Source: Pseudomonas sp. 10S4 (GTDB lineage: Bacteria > Pseudomonadota > Gammaproteobacteria > Pseudomonadales > Pseudomonadaceae). From it: a stretch of 64,000 nt of DNA. The notes under the pieces were generated by a model. The model was not told the DNA's origin. It did not search any database and saw nothing but the letters and a program-made list of their open reading frames with translations. Position 1 is the stretch's first letter; each line of letters opens with the position of its first letter. This document shows positions 35,491 through 43,840 of the stretch, piece after piece. The stretch spans positions 5,704,001 to 5,768,000 of the forward strand of contig NZ_CP133774.1 in assembly GCF_034344865.1 (NCBI RefSeq). Reading direction: 5' to 3'. The position numbers were made by a program, and so were the translations under genes.

Positions 35491-37654
35491 GCAGGTGCCC
35501 TGTCTGATGACGCCACAGCGAGGCGTAACGACCGTCTTGTTGCAGCAGCTCGTCGTGGCTGCCTTCTTCGACGATGAGGCCTTTCTCGACCGTGATGATC
35601 CGTTGGGCAATTCTGACCGCCGACAACCGGTGAGCGATGATGAACACCGTACGATCCTTGCAGATCTTGTGCATGTTGCCGTGAATGATCGATTCCGATT
35701 CGGCATCCAGCGCCGAAGTGGCTTCGTCGAAGATCAGGATTTTCGGATTGGTCACCAGTGCCCGCGCGATGGCGATGCGTTGCCGCTGACCACCGGACAA
35801 ACCATTGCCGCGCTCCCCCAGTTCGGTGTCGTAACCTTGCGGCAGTTCCAGGATGAACTCGTGGGCACCGGCCAGTTCTGCGGCTTCGACCACCTGATCA
35901 AAGTGCATGCCCGGCGAAGCGAAGGCGATGTTGTCGCGCACCGTGCCTTTGAACAGCATGTTCTCTTGCAACACCACACCGATCTGCCGCCGCAGCGACG
36001 CGGGATCGAGCACCGACAAATCCATGCCGTCGATCAGTACCCGTCCGCGCTCGGGTGAATAGAGGCGCTGGATCAATTTGGTCAGGGTACTTTTGCCAGA
36101 ACCGGAGGGGCCGACGATGCCGATGACGGCGCCGGCTGCGGCGGTCAATGACAAACCGCGCAGAATCTCCGGACCGTCGGCGCGGTAGCGAAACACCACC
36201 CGATCGAACACCACTTCACCCTTGACCGGCGGCATTGAAGCTTGCCCGGCAGAGACGCCGGATTCCGCGCGGTTGTCGAGGATGTCGCCCAAGCGGTCCA
36301 TCGACAGCCGCACTTGCTGAAAGTCTTGCCACAGTTGCGCCAGACGCAAGACCGGGCCGCTGACCCGACCGGAGAGCATATTGAAGGCAATCAGTTCGCC
36401 CACCGAAAGGTCGCCACCGATGACCAGCCTGGCGCCAAACCACAACAAGGCCGCGGTGGTGAGCTTACTGATCAGGGACGCCACTTGATTGGCCGAACTG
36501 GAAAGGCTGGAAGCCTTGAAGGCGCTGGACACGTAGCCGGCCAACTGTTCTTCCCAGCGACGCTGCATCAAGGGTTCGACGGCCATCGACTTGATGGTTT
36601 CGATGCCGGTCACCGACTCCACCAGGAACGATTGGTTTTCCGAGCTACGGCGAAATTTTTCATCGAGTCGGGCCTTGAGCACTGGCGTCACGATGACCGA
36701 CAAGGCGATGTAGCACGGCAACGAGATAAACACGATCAAGGTCAGCATGGGCGAATAGGTCAACATCACCGCGAAGAACACCAGGGTGAAAAACATATCC
36801 ATCGCCACGGTCAACGCGTTACCGGTGAGGAAGTTGCGGATATTTTCCAGCTCGCGCACCCGCGCCACACTGTCGCCCACTCGCCGCGCCTGGAAATACG
36901 CCAGCGGCAGCCCCAGCAAGTGATTGAACAGGCGCGCACCCAGTTCGACATCGACCCGGTTGGTGGTATGGCTGAACACGTAAGTGCGCAATCCACCCAG
37001 TAATGCTTCGAACACGGAGATGGTAATCAGGCCGAACGCCAATACATCCAGAGTCGACATTGATTTGTGCACCAGCACTTTATCAATCACGACCTGCATA
37101 AATAACGGCGAAACCAAACCGAATAGTTGCAGGAAAAACGAGCCAGCCAACACTTCCAGAAATTGTTTGCGATATTTGACAATCGACGGAATGAACCACG
37201 ACATATCAAACTTGCCGCCGCCTTGTGCCAGGATGGCGCGGGAAGTAATCAGGATTAAACGACCGGACCAGATTTGTTCAAACTCGGCCAAGGTGAGTTG
37301 AAAGGTGCGCTGTTGCACTTCATCGTGCAGCAAGACGTTGTCGTTCGCACACTTGGCCACGACCAGAAAGCGTCCGTCCCGAAGTTCGGCGATAGCGGGA
37401 AGCGGCGTCTGCGCAATGCGGCTGATGTGGCTGGTGGTAGAGCGGGCCTTGAGCGCGACCTGCCGGGCCAGACGCACCAACGTCAAGGCATCGATAGGCC
37501 GGGACAGCCCTGACAGGTGTTTGAGGCGGTCGGCGCTGATGGCGACGCCGGACAACTGGGCAATGACGACGAGTGATGCAATACCACTGTCTTCACTTCC
37601 ATTGTGTTGTGGCGTTTCGGGCGAAACGCTGGTCCTTGCGTTAGGGTCAGGCAT
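35477..37654 (-). CDS. type I secretion ABC transporter (HlyB type)
   Basis: A 725-residue exporter subunit. Residues about 15-140 are a C39-like domain in which the catalytic Cys is replaced (S-E-D-S-G-I-A-S-L), so it docks the substrate but does not cleave it. Then six membrane helices (about 160-440) and the ATPase: Walker A G-P-S-G-S-G-K-S-T, signature L-S-G-G-Q-R-Q-R, Walker B I-L-I-F-D-E-A-T-S-A-L-D, H-loop I-I-A-H-R. It is first in a minus-strand operon followed by the HlyD adaptor, outer-membrane barrel, two small proteins, the giant substrate and TolC. The AT-rich 670 bases upstream probably hold the promoter and may bind MvaT-type silencers. Confidence 0.93.
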   Translation of the reverse strand: MPDPNARTSVSPETPQHNGSEDSGIASLVVIAQLSGVAISADRLKHLSGLSRPIDALTLVRLARQVALKARSTTSHISRIAQTPLPAIAELRDGRFLVVAKCANDNVLLHDEVQQRTFQLTLAEFEQIWSGRLILITSRAILAQGGGKFDMSWFIPSIVKYRKQFLEVLAGSFFLQLFGLVSPLFMQVVIDKVLVHKSMSTLDVLAFGLITISVFEALLGGLRTYVFSHTTNRVDVELGARLFNHLLGLPLAYFQARRVGDSVARVRELENIRNFLTGNALTVAMDMFFTLVFFAVMLTYSPMLTLIVFISLPCYIALSVIVTPVLKARLDEKFRRSSENQSFLVESVTGIETIKSMAVEPLMQRRWEEQLAGYVSSAFKASSLSSSANQVASLISKLTTAALLWFGARLVIGGDLSVGELIAFNMLSGRVSGPVLRLAQLWQDFQQVRLSMDRLGDILDNRAESGVSAGQASMPPVKGEVVFDRVVFRYRADGPEILRGLSLTAAAGAVIGIVGPSGSGKSTLTKLIQRLYSPERGRVLIDGMDLSVLDPASLRRQIGVVLQENMLFKGTVRDNIAFASPGMHFDQVVEAAELAGAHEFILELPQGYDTELGERGNGLSGGQRQRIAIARALVTNPKILIFDEATSALDAESESIIHGNMHKICKDRTVFIIAHRLSAVRIAQRIITVEKGLIVEEGSHDELLQQDGRYASLWRHQTGHLHVAA

Positions 37655-38322
37655 AGCAACTCAACGGCATTAACGAATGATGAAAGCGCGTCGTGCTTAC
37701 ATCAAGCGCGTCGAACCAATCTTAAGCGGGCGAATACATTTAAAAAGCGTTGCCACTAAACGAGCGACTTGTCAGACATCAAGAACTTGATACTTGCCCA
37801 AACAAAATACCAAAGTGCCATTATAGGCTAGCATCTATTACCGCCGCCAAAAAGCGTTGTTTTCTGGCCAGAAATGCTAGGTTGCAGCCATTGCAGCCAA
37901 TAATTTCAGCATCTAAATTGTATCAAAAATCAAACAATAAATTGACTCAGATAATTTGTAGATCACCCTATAGACCATACAAATCAATGATTTGGCCGAT
38001 CGCCGACTTAACCTCAAACTGCATAGTCGTGTAACAACAACTGTACAATTAGAGGGTAAGATCCTACTTACTACACAAATAACAACACCTCTCAGGCAAG
38101 AAAAACGTCAATCTCTCTCCGATCCAACCCCATCAACTTCAACTCCGTTCAGCGTTCGTTCAACATGTCACCGGACCTCCCCCGGATCATGGCGAGCCGT
38201 TTCTCGGCAGGCTTGATCCAGCCTTTGCTTGACGACTGCTTCGCAATCACAAATCGCCGTTGATGTCGTTGAGGACGTCGACCGGTGCGGCTTGGCGAGT
38301 ATCCAATTCCGGCCGCTCTTTT
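37655..38322. other. AT-rich intergenic, promoter region of the secretion operon
   Basis: Between about 37680 and 38120 base composition falls well below the rest of the window, as is common for foreign or silenced promoter DNA. Open frames are short and unsupported. Next to the Rz stop a minus frame ending near 38255 (D-V-L-N-D-I-N-G-D-L) may be phage debris. Confidence 0.4.
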
Positions 38323-38865
38323 TTACTTCGGTGTTGACACTTCTTTGGCGTAGGCCTGACAGGCCGCCAGCGCGATCAGTCCTTGATCGCCGGCATCAGT
38401 GATGCCGATAATTCGTTGAGCATGCGCTGGGTCAAGTTGGGCTCTTGTGGGGCCATGAACCACGCCGCCGGTGGCGGTGGTGGCTGACACTGAGTCATTG
38501 CCGGCGACAGCGGTGGCGTCGAGTAGGACTGACAGGCGCAGATCAGCAGTGGCAAGGCGGTCGCGCAGGCGACCTTGATCACGTTGGGCATCGCTCAAGA
38601 CTCGGTAATGGTTTTGTTCACTGGCAGAAAGCCGTTGCTCCAGCGCCAGGCGTTTGTCTTGCTCAGCTTGTTGCTGGGCGGCGGCCGCTAGCGTTTGTTG
38701 AGTGAGGGCTTCCGCCTGCAGGCGCGCTTGTTGTTCAAGCTGCAAGCCGTAGCGCCAGTCCTGGATCTGCCAGGCGAGCGCGGCAGATCCACCGGCCAAC
38801 GCGGCCAGCAGCACACCATTGGCCAGCAACCGATACGGCGCAGGAATCAGGTCGACGAGACGCAT
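38323..38865 (-). CDS. phage lysis protein Rz (inner-membrane spanin)
   Basis: A 180-residue protein with an N-terminal membrane helix (about residues 14-34) and a long Gln/Ala/Glu-rich coiled coil, the design of Rz i-spanins that disrupt the outer membrane at phage release. ATG 38865 (M-R-L-V-D-L) is preferred; it overlaps the end of the endolysin gene by 19 bases. A second reading frame inside it encodes Rz1. Confidence 0.82.
   Translation of the reverse strand: MRLVDLIPAPYRLLANGVLLAALAGGSAALAWQIQDWRYGLQLEQQARLQAEALTQQTLAAAAQQQAEQDKRLALEQRLSASEQNHYRVLSDAQRDQGRLRDRLATADLRLSVLLDATAVAGNDSVSATTATGGVVHGPTRAQLDPAHAQRIIGITDAGDQGLIALAACQAYAKEVSTPK
38376..38591 (-). CDS. phage lysis lipoprotein Rz1 (outer-membrane spanin), nested in Rz
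   Basis: A 71-residue protein in another frame wholly inside Rz. It has a lipoprotein signal (L-P-L-L-I-C-A-C-Q, lipid-modified Cys about residue 20) and a Pro-rich stretch (Q-P-P-P-P-P-A-A), both typical of Rz1. Nested Rz/Rz1 genes are standard for this system; the partner spans the periplasm with Rz. Confidence 0.72.
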   Translation of the reverse strand: MPNVIKVACATALPLLICACQSYSTPPLSPAMTQCQPPPPPAAWFMAPQEPNLTQRMLNELSASLMPAIKD

Positions 38866-39410
38866 AGCACTGCCCTCGCCCGGCCCCACAACTCCAGTCG
38901 ATCCGCCAGACCGTTGAGGCCGCCGTTAATCTTGCGGGTGATCGCCTCGAACTCGTCCCGATCCGCCAGCGCGTTCAGCTCGCGAACCCACCAGAACCAC
39001 GCGGCCGACTCGGCAGCCCATTGCGGTAGCTCGAGCAGCTCAGGGGTGCGCAGCAAGCGCTCGTCGCCGAACAAGGCCAGGCTGCAGCGCAGGTAGTTGT
39101 TGCGGCCGGTCACCTGGATCAGACCACGACCGCGATAACGCTGACCATCGCCGTCCGGCTCCGGGGTGTTGCCCAGTTTCTGAGCCAGGTTGCCGGTGTC
39201 GTATTTGCTCAGGTACTGATCGCCGCCCAGCTCGCGGACGTACTGCAGCTGACCCGACTCGTGACCGAGCTGCGCCAGGAACGCAGCCTGACGTTTCGGT
39301 GTGTTGATCTGCCGATGGGCCATCGCCGTGTTCAGGGCAGATACAAAAACGCCCGCTTGGCGGCGGGCGTTTGGCATGATGCGTTGCAACTGTTGTTCCG
39401 TGACGGACAT
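38847..39410 (-). CDS. GH19 chitinase-like phage endolysin
   Basis: A 187-residue glycoside hydrolase family 19 protein that cuts peptidoglycan. The first catalytic Glu is in L-G-H-E-S-G-Q-L, and the Y-R-G-R-G-L-I-Q-V-T-G-R-N-N-Y block is the family signature. No signal peptide, so release would need a holin, which is not seen here. It precedes Rz/Rz1 and follows the tail gene D. A terminator-like hairpin with a T run (39344-39372) lies inside its first codons. Confidence 0.9.
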   Translation of the reverse strand: MSVTEQQLQRIMPNARRQAGVFVSALNTAMAHRQINTPKRQAAFLAQLGHESGQLQYVRELGGDQYLSKYDTGNLAQKLGNTPEPDGDGQRYRGRGLIQVTGRNNYLRCSLALFGDERLLRTPELLELPQWAAESAAWFWWVRELNALADRDEFEAITRKINGGLNGLADRLELWGRARAVLCVSST

Positions 39411-39425
39411 AAAAAACTCCAGACA

Positions 39426-39448
39426 TAAAAAAACCGCACTCAGGCGGC
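39426..39448 (-). terminator. terminator-like hairpin after tail gene D
   Basis: On the minus strand CCGC-CTGAGT-GCGG is followed by seven T, between the D gene stop and the endolysin start. Confidence 0.6.
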
Positions 39449-39459
39449 GATGGGATGGG

Positions 39460-40506
39460 CTACAACCTCTCGATGCTCACGACCTTGAGCGGCTTCGTTT
39501 CTTTCTTTTTCTTACCTTTGGATTTGCCTTTCTTGCCGGCATTGCACTCGACCGTGGTCGACCAGCCGGACTGGGTGAACACCTGCTCGACCGAATCCGC
39601 CAGGTACTCGCCATCAAGGCCGACTTTGAAGCCCTGGGCATTGATCGGTCGCTCGGCGAAGATGTCTGTCCGGCCGGGCATCTCAAGACGCACGTCCGCA
39701 GTCGAGCGATTGAACGCCGTCAAGCGGGCTTTGGCAGCCGCCTCGGCGGCGGACTTGTTCGGATAGATGTGCCGGTCTGTATGCACGGCCGGCAGACCAT
39801 CCGGCGCGTCGTCGTTGTTGATGGTGACTACCGCGAGCTTGCCGTTCTTCTTGTCCTGGTGTTTGGTGGACACTGCCTTGTGCGAGTTGCGATCCCCGAG
39901 GCTGAACTGCCAACGACTGAGGTCACTACGGGTCAGGGTGATCGCGCCGAACGTCTTGCCGCTGGCGGTCTGGCCACCTTGACGCGGCATCACCAACAGC
40001 TTGCCGTCAGCGACCTTGGCCGTGCAGTCGTACTGCTTGGCCAGGCGCGTGATGAAATTAAAATCGGACTCATTGAGCTGGTCCACCCGGGCGACCTTTG
40101 TCGCCACCGGACACACCGGCTGCCAGCCATTGCGCGCCGCGATGTCGGCCACGATCTTCGACAGCGGCACGTCCTCCCAGCTTCCGCTACGGATGGTCTT
40201 GCCGCTGCCGCGCATGTCGCTGGCCTTGCCCTTGATCACAATCGTGTCCGGCGGACCCGACACCTCGACCGTGTCCACTGCGTAACGCCCCAGACGCGCC
40301 AGTGACGTTTCGGCATAGCCCAGGTAAATCTCGATAGAACTGCCACGCCGAGGCAACTGCACCTGGCCGTCACGGTCATCAATGCGCAACTCAAATTCGT
40401 CGGACTCCATGCCCGGCTTGTCAGAGGTGCGCAGCAACAGCAGCCGATCATTGATCAGCGCCGTGATATCGGCGCCATCGGCCACGATTCGAAATATGGG
40501 GGTCAT
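39460..40506 (-). CDS. phage late control / tail protein D (P2-like)
   Basis: A 348-residue protein of the P2 gpD family, the baseplate hub protein: T-P-I-F-R-I-V at the start, a middle with L-S-K-I-V-A-D-I-A and F-N-F-I-T-R-L-A-K-Q-Y, and a Lys-rich tail (G-K-K-G-K-S-K-G-K-K-K-K). ATG 40506 is preferred over the longer frame. With X, U and the lysis genes it forms a remnant of a P2-like prophage or tailocin; the rest of the tail genes are missing. Confidence 0.9.
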   Translation of the reverse strand: MTPIFRIVADGADITALINDRLLLLRTSDKPGMESDEFELRIDDRDGQVQLPRRGSSIEIYLGYAETSLARLGRYAVDTVEVSGPPDTIVIKGKASDMRGSGKTIRSGSWEDVPLSKIVADIAARNGWQPVCPVATKVARVDQLNESDFNFITRLAKQYDCTAKVADGKLLVMPRQGGQTASGKTFGAITLTRSDLSRWQFSLGDRNSHKAVSTKHQDKKNGKLAVVTINNDDAPDGLPAVHTDRHIYPNKSAAEAAAKARLTAFNRSTADVRLEMPGRTDIFAERPINAQGFKVGLDGEYLADSVEQVFTQSGWSTTVECNAGKKGKSKGKKKKETKPLKVVSIERL

Positions 40507-40515
40507 GGATTTTGT

Positions 40516-40541
40516 CCAAAAGAAACCCGCACAAGGCGGGT
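40516..40541 (-). terminator. terminator-like hairpin between X and D genes
   Basis: On the minus strand ACCCGCC-TTGT-GCGGGT is followed by TTCTTTT. It lies between gene X and gene D. Confidence 0.5.
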
Positions 40542-40593
40542 CAAAAAAAGTGTTGTTACGCGTAACGCAACGGGGTGCCGGCACCGGCCGAGG

Positions 40594-40800
40594 TCAATCC
40601 CACAAGCTGATCCCCTCCTCGGTCGGAGTGGACAGATCTGGCAGCACGATCACCACGCCCGCGCGGTAGGGCTGGGGCTCATCCGCCAGCCCTTGATTGG
40701 CATCAAGCACCGCCTCAGTGCTGCCGTTCAGATGGCCATAAACGTTATGGCAAATGACGTCGAGCATGTCGCCGTCAGACGTTCTGCATGTCGTCGCCAT
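40594..40800 (-). CDS. phage tail protein X (P2-like)
   Basis: A 68-residue LysM-like tail protein: T-C-R-T-S-D-G-D-M-L-D-V-I-C near the N-terminus, V-L-D-A-N-Q-G-L and a V-V-I-V-L-P-D-L end. ATG 40800 overlaps the end of gene U in another frame, as usual for P2-type U/X pairs. It lies upstream of D in the same direction. Confidence 0.85.
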   Translation of the reverse strand: MATTCRTSDGDMLDVICHNVYGHLNGSTEAVLDANQGLADEPQPYRAGVVIVLPDLSTPTEEGISLWD

Positions 40801-40945
40801 AGCGTGCAAACTCCAGAGTGAACCCTTGTTTACGGGGAATCCCGCCGTGCAACAGCGCGCCCTGTTCCTCGTTGATGTTCTTCAAGCACCAGGTCCCCAT
40901 CACCTCGCCATAGCCCGTGATCAGGGTCAGCGGCTGGACGGCCTG
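40775..40945 (-). pseudogene. phage tail protein U, C-terminal fragment
   Basis: The minus frame ending at 40775 reads L-T-L-I-T-G-Y-G-E-V-M-G-T-W and G-G-I-P-R-K-Q-G-F-T-L-E-F, the C-terminal part of P2-like gpU. The N-terminal part is missing because integrase B sequence begins around 40925-40960 on the other strand. The junction marks a recombination or deletion in the prophage. Confidence 0.72.
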
Positions 40946-41970
40946 ATCAAGCTCGGCCTCTTGGATGACGCCAAGTACGCCGAGCTATTTCCGGGATCGA
41001 CTGTTTCACTCGGTGGCGTGCCGTCCTTTCACGAGTACGCGCAGTTATGGCTGGATGGCCGGGTTATCACCGACGGCACTCGCAACAACTATAAAGGCGC
41101 GCTGAACCTGTATTGGATTCCACCGCTTGCCCTGGTGCGAATCGATCTGATCACCACCACTCTCCTGCGCCGCATCATTGCGGCCACGGAGTGGACGTCT
41201 CCGGGTGTTCGGCGCAACGCCATAGTAAAGCTCTCGACCATCCTAGAATCGGCCGTCACTGAAGAGCTGATCAAAAGAACCCGGCGAAGATCATCGACCT
41301 CCCGAAGCGGGCGCGTAAGGAGATCAACCCGTTCTCGCTGGACGAGGCGAACCGGATCATCGCCCACCTGTACCAGACTACTCACTGGCCCAGCGGGATC
41401 TACGCCGCGTTCATTGAGTTCGCGTTCTTCACCGGACTCCGGCTCTCGGAGGTGGCGGCACTGCGCTGGGATGCCGTTGACCTGGTCAAGCGCCAGGTTC
41501 ATGTCTGCCGCACCGTGGCGTTGGGTGTAGTCGAAGAGCGCACCAAAACCGGCAAGGATCGCTATGTGCTGCTCAATGAGCGGGCACTGCACGCACTGGA
41601 GTACGCCCGTCAGTACACCGAACGTCGCAAAAAAGGCGTCGGCAAGATCAAGGAAACGCCCTACGTATTCCCGCCATCGAAGAACAGCGAGTACATCAAA
41701 CAGACGTCCGACCTGCATAAGCAGTGGGGACCAGCCCTGAAGGCTTTGGCGATGTCTTATCGGCCACCGTACAACTGCCGTCATACTTATGCGACAATAT
41801 GCTTAATGTCCAACATGAACCCCGCCTTCATCGCTCAGCAACTTGGCCACAGCGTCCAAATGTTGCTGACGACGTATGCGCGTTGGCTCAACTCAAGCTC
41901 AGACTGGGCGGAGCTGGAAAAGCTCCAGATTGGTATCAAATCGGTATCAGGCAAAAACGACCAGCTCTAA
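40930..41970 (+). pseudogene. tyrosine integrase B, 5'-truncated and frameshifted
   Basis: A phage-type tyrosine recombinase: core-binding domain with F-H-E-Y-A-Q-L-W-L-D, then the catalytic domain F-F-T-G-L-R-L-S-E-V (first Arg), C-R-H-T-Y-A-T (Arg and His), L-G-H-S (second His) and T-Y-A-R-W (Tyr). The usual N-terminal arm-binding domain is missing, and a four-A run at about 41276-41279 is one base short, shifting the frame. Its stop is 20 bases before the ybiT start, so the element it served inserts at that gene. Confidence 0.85.
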
Positions 41971-42018
41971 CCCATTGATAGGTAAGGTAATTGATTTCCA
42001 CAGCTAACATCACGATGC
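41969..42018 (+). repeat. right copy of 50-bp ybiT-end duplication (putative att site)
   Basis: Matches 20613-20662 at 48 of 50 bases. It includes the end of integrase B, the AAGG ribosome site and the first codons of ybiT, and here it continues into the full gene. Confidence 0.85.
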
Positions 42019-43581
42019 AGTTCGGCGCCAAGCCGTTATTCGAGAACGTTTCGGTTAAATTCGCAGCGGGTAACCGCTACGGCCTGATCGGCGCCAACGG
42101 TTGCGGCAAGTCGACCTTCATGAAAATCCTCGGTAACGATCTCGAGCCGTCCGGCGGCCAGGTCATGCTCGAGCCGAACGTGCGTCTGGGTAAATTGCGC
42201 CAGGACCAGTTCGCCTACGAAGAATTCACCGTTATCGACACCGTGATCATGGGTCACGAAGAGTTGTGGAAGGTCAAGGCCGAGCGCGATCGCATCTACT
42301 CGCTGCCGGAAATGACCGAAGCAGACGGCATGGCTGTAGCCGAGCTGGAAACCGAGTTCGCCGAAATGGACGGCTACACCGCCGAATCCCGTGCCGGTGA
42401 ACTGTTGCTGGGCCTGGGTATCGGCATCGAGCAGCACTTCGGCCCGATGAGCGAGGTTTCCCCAGGCTGGAAACTGCGCGTATTGCTGGCTCAGGCGCTG
42501 TTCTCCGATCCTGAAGTGCTGTCTGCTCGACGAACCGACCAACCACCTCGACATCAACACCATCCGCTGGCTGGAAAACATTCTGACCCAGCGCTCCAGC
42601 CTGATGATCATCATCTCTCACGACCGTCACTTCCTGAACAGCGTGTGCACCCACATGGCTGACCTGGATTACGGCGAGCTGCGCCTGTTCCCGGGCAACT
42701 ACGACGAGTACATGACCGTGGCGACCCAGTCCCGCGAGCAACTGCTGTCGGACAACGCCAAGAAGAAAGCGCAGATTTCCGAGCTGCAATCGTTCGTCAG
42801 CCGCTTCTCGGCCAACGCCTCGAAAGCCAAGCAAGCGACCTCCCGCGCCAAGGCGATCGACAAGATCCAACTGGCCGAGGTCAAGCCTTCGAGCCGTGTG
42901 AGCCCGTTCATCCGTTTCGAACAAACCAAGAAGCTGCACCGTCAAGCGGTCATCGTCGAGCGCATGGCCAAAGGCTTCGACGGCAAGCCGCTGTTCAAGG
43001 ACTTCAGCTTCGTTGTTGAAGCCGGCGAGCGCGTGGCGATCATCGGCCCGAACGGTATCGGCAAAACCACCCTGCTGCGCACCCTGGTCAATGAACTGAC
43101 CCCGGATGCCGGTACTGTGAAGTGGACCGACGCCGCCGAACTGGGCTACTACGCCCAGGACCACGCGCACGACTTCGAAGACGACTGCAACCTGTTCGAC
43201 TGGATGGGCCAATGGACCCAGGGCGGCGAGCAAATCGTTCGCGGCACCCTCGGCCGCATGCTGTTCTCCAACGACGAGATTCTGAAGTCGGTCAAGGTTA
43301 TTTCCGGTGGTGAGCAAGGTCGCATGCTGTTCGGCAAGCTGATCCTGCAGAAGCCGAACGTGCTGATCATGGACGAACCCACCAACCACTTGGACATGGA
43401 ATCCATCGAGGCGCTGAACCTGGCGCTGGAGAACTACCCGGGCACGCTGATCTTCGTCAGCCACGACCGTGAGTTCGTATCGTCCCTGGCCACCCGCATT
43501 ATCGAGTTGAGCCCTAGTGGCGTGATCGACTTTAGCGGCACGTACGATGACTACCTGCGTAGTCAGGGCGTCGTGTTCTAA
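41991..43581 (+). pseudogene. ybiT: ABC-F ATPase YbiT, single-base insertion
   Basis: A ribosome-associated ABC-F protein of about 530 residues with two ATPase domains: Walker [10 protein letters not shown] and G-P-N-G-I-G-K-T-T, signature V-S-P-G-W-K and S-G-G-E-Q, Walker B D-E-P-T-N-H-L-D twice. The start is TTG at 41991, eight bases after AAGG. The first frame breaks near 42521, where an extra T follows V-L; removing it restores [10 protein letters not shown] and reads through to 43581. ABC-F proteins resolve stalled ribosomes or antibiotic action. The upstream integrase shows the island is inserted at its 5' end without deleting codons. The indel is probably a sequence error. Confidence 0.92.
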
Positions 43582-43609
43582 AAGCAGCTATTAGTTTCAA
43601 GCTGCAAGT

Positions 43610-43640
43610 AAAAGCCCTGTCCTGGTGACGGGGCTTTTTG
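43610..43640 (+). terminator. rho-independent terminator of ybiT
   Basis: AAGCCCTGTC and GACGGGGCTT pair around a short loop and are followed by a five-T run, 30 bases after the stop. Confidence 0.85.
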
Positions 43641-43674
43641 CATTTCAATGTTGGGTACATTGTGGTGCAGAAAC

Positions 43675-43742
43675 CTTCGCGGGCAAGCCTCGCATCCTAC
43701 GGGTATGCACGTCCCCTGTAGGAGCGAGGCTTGCCCGCGAAG
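43675..43742. repeat. REP-type inverted pair
   Basis: CTTCGCGGGCAAGCCTCGC and its reverse complement are about 30 bases apart, between ybiT and the MFS gene. Confidence 0.85.
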
Positions 43743-43840
43743 AGGCCCTCAAACCCAACGAACATAGTTAGCCTGCTTCCTTTTATTTCCCGCCCAAGCC
43801 ATCATGCAGTTCTCCTACCGCCGCCCGCGAACGAGCCCTC

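Noticed and set aside
42274..43464. 396-codon minus-strand frame
   Set aside because: Antisense shadow of ybiT, with no start signal.
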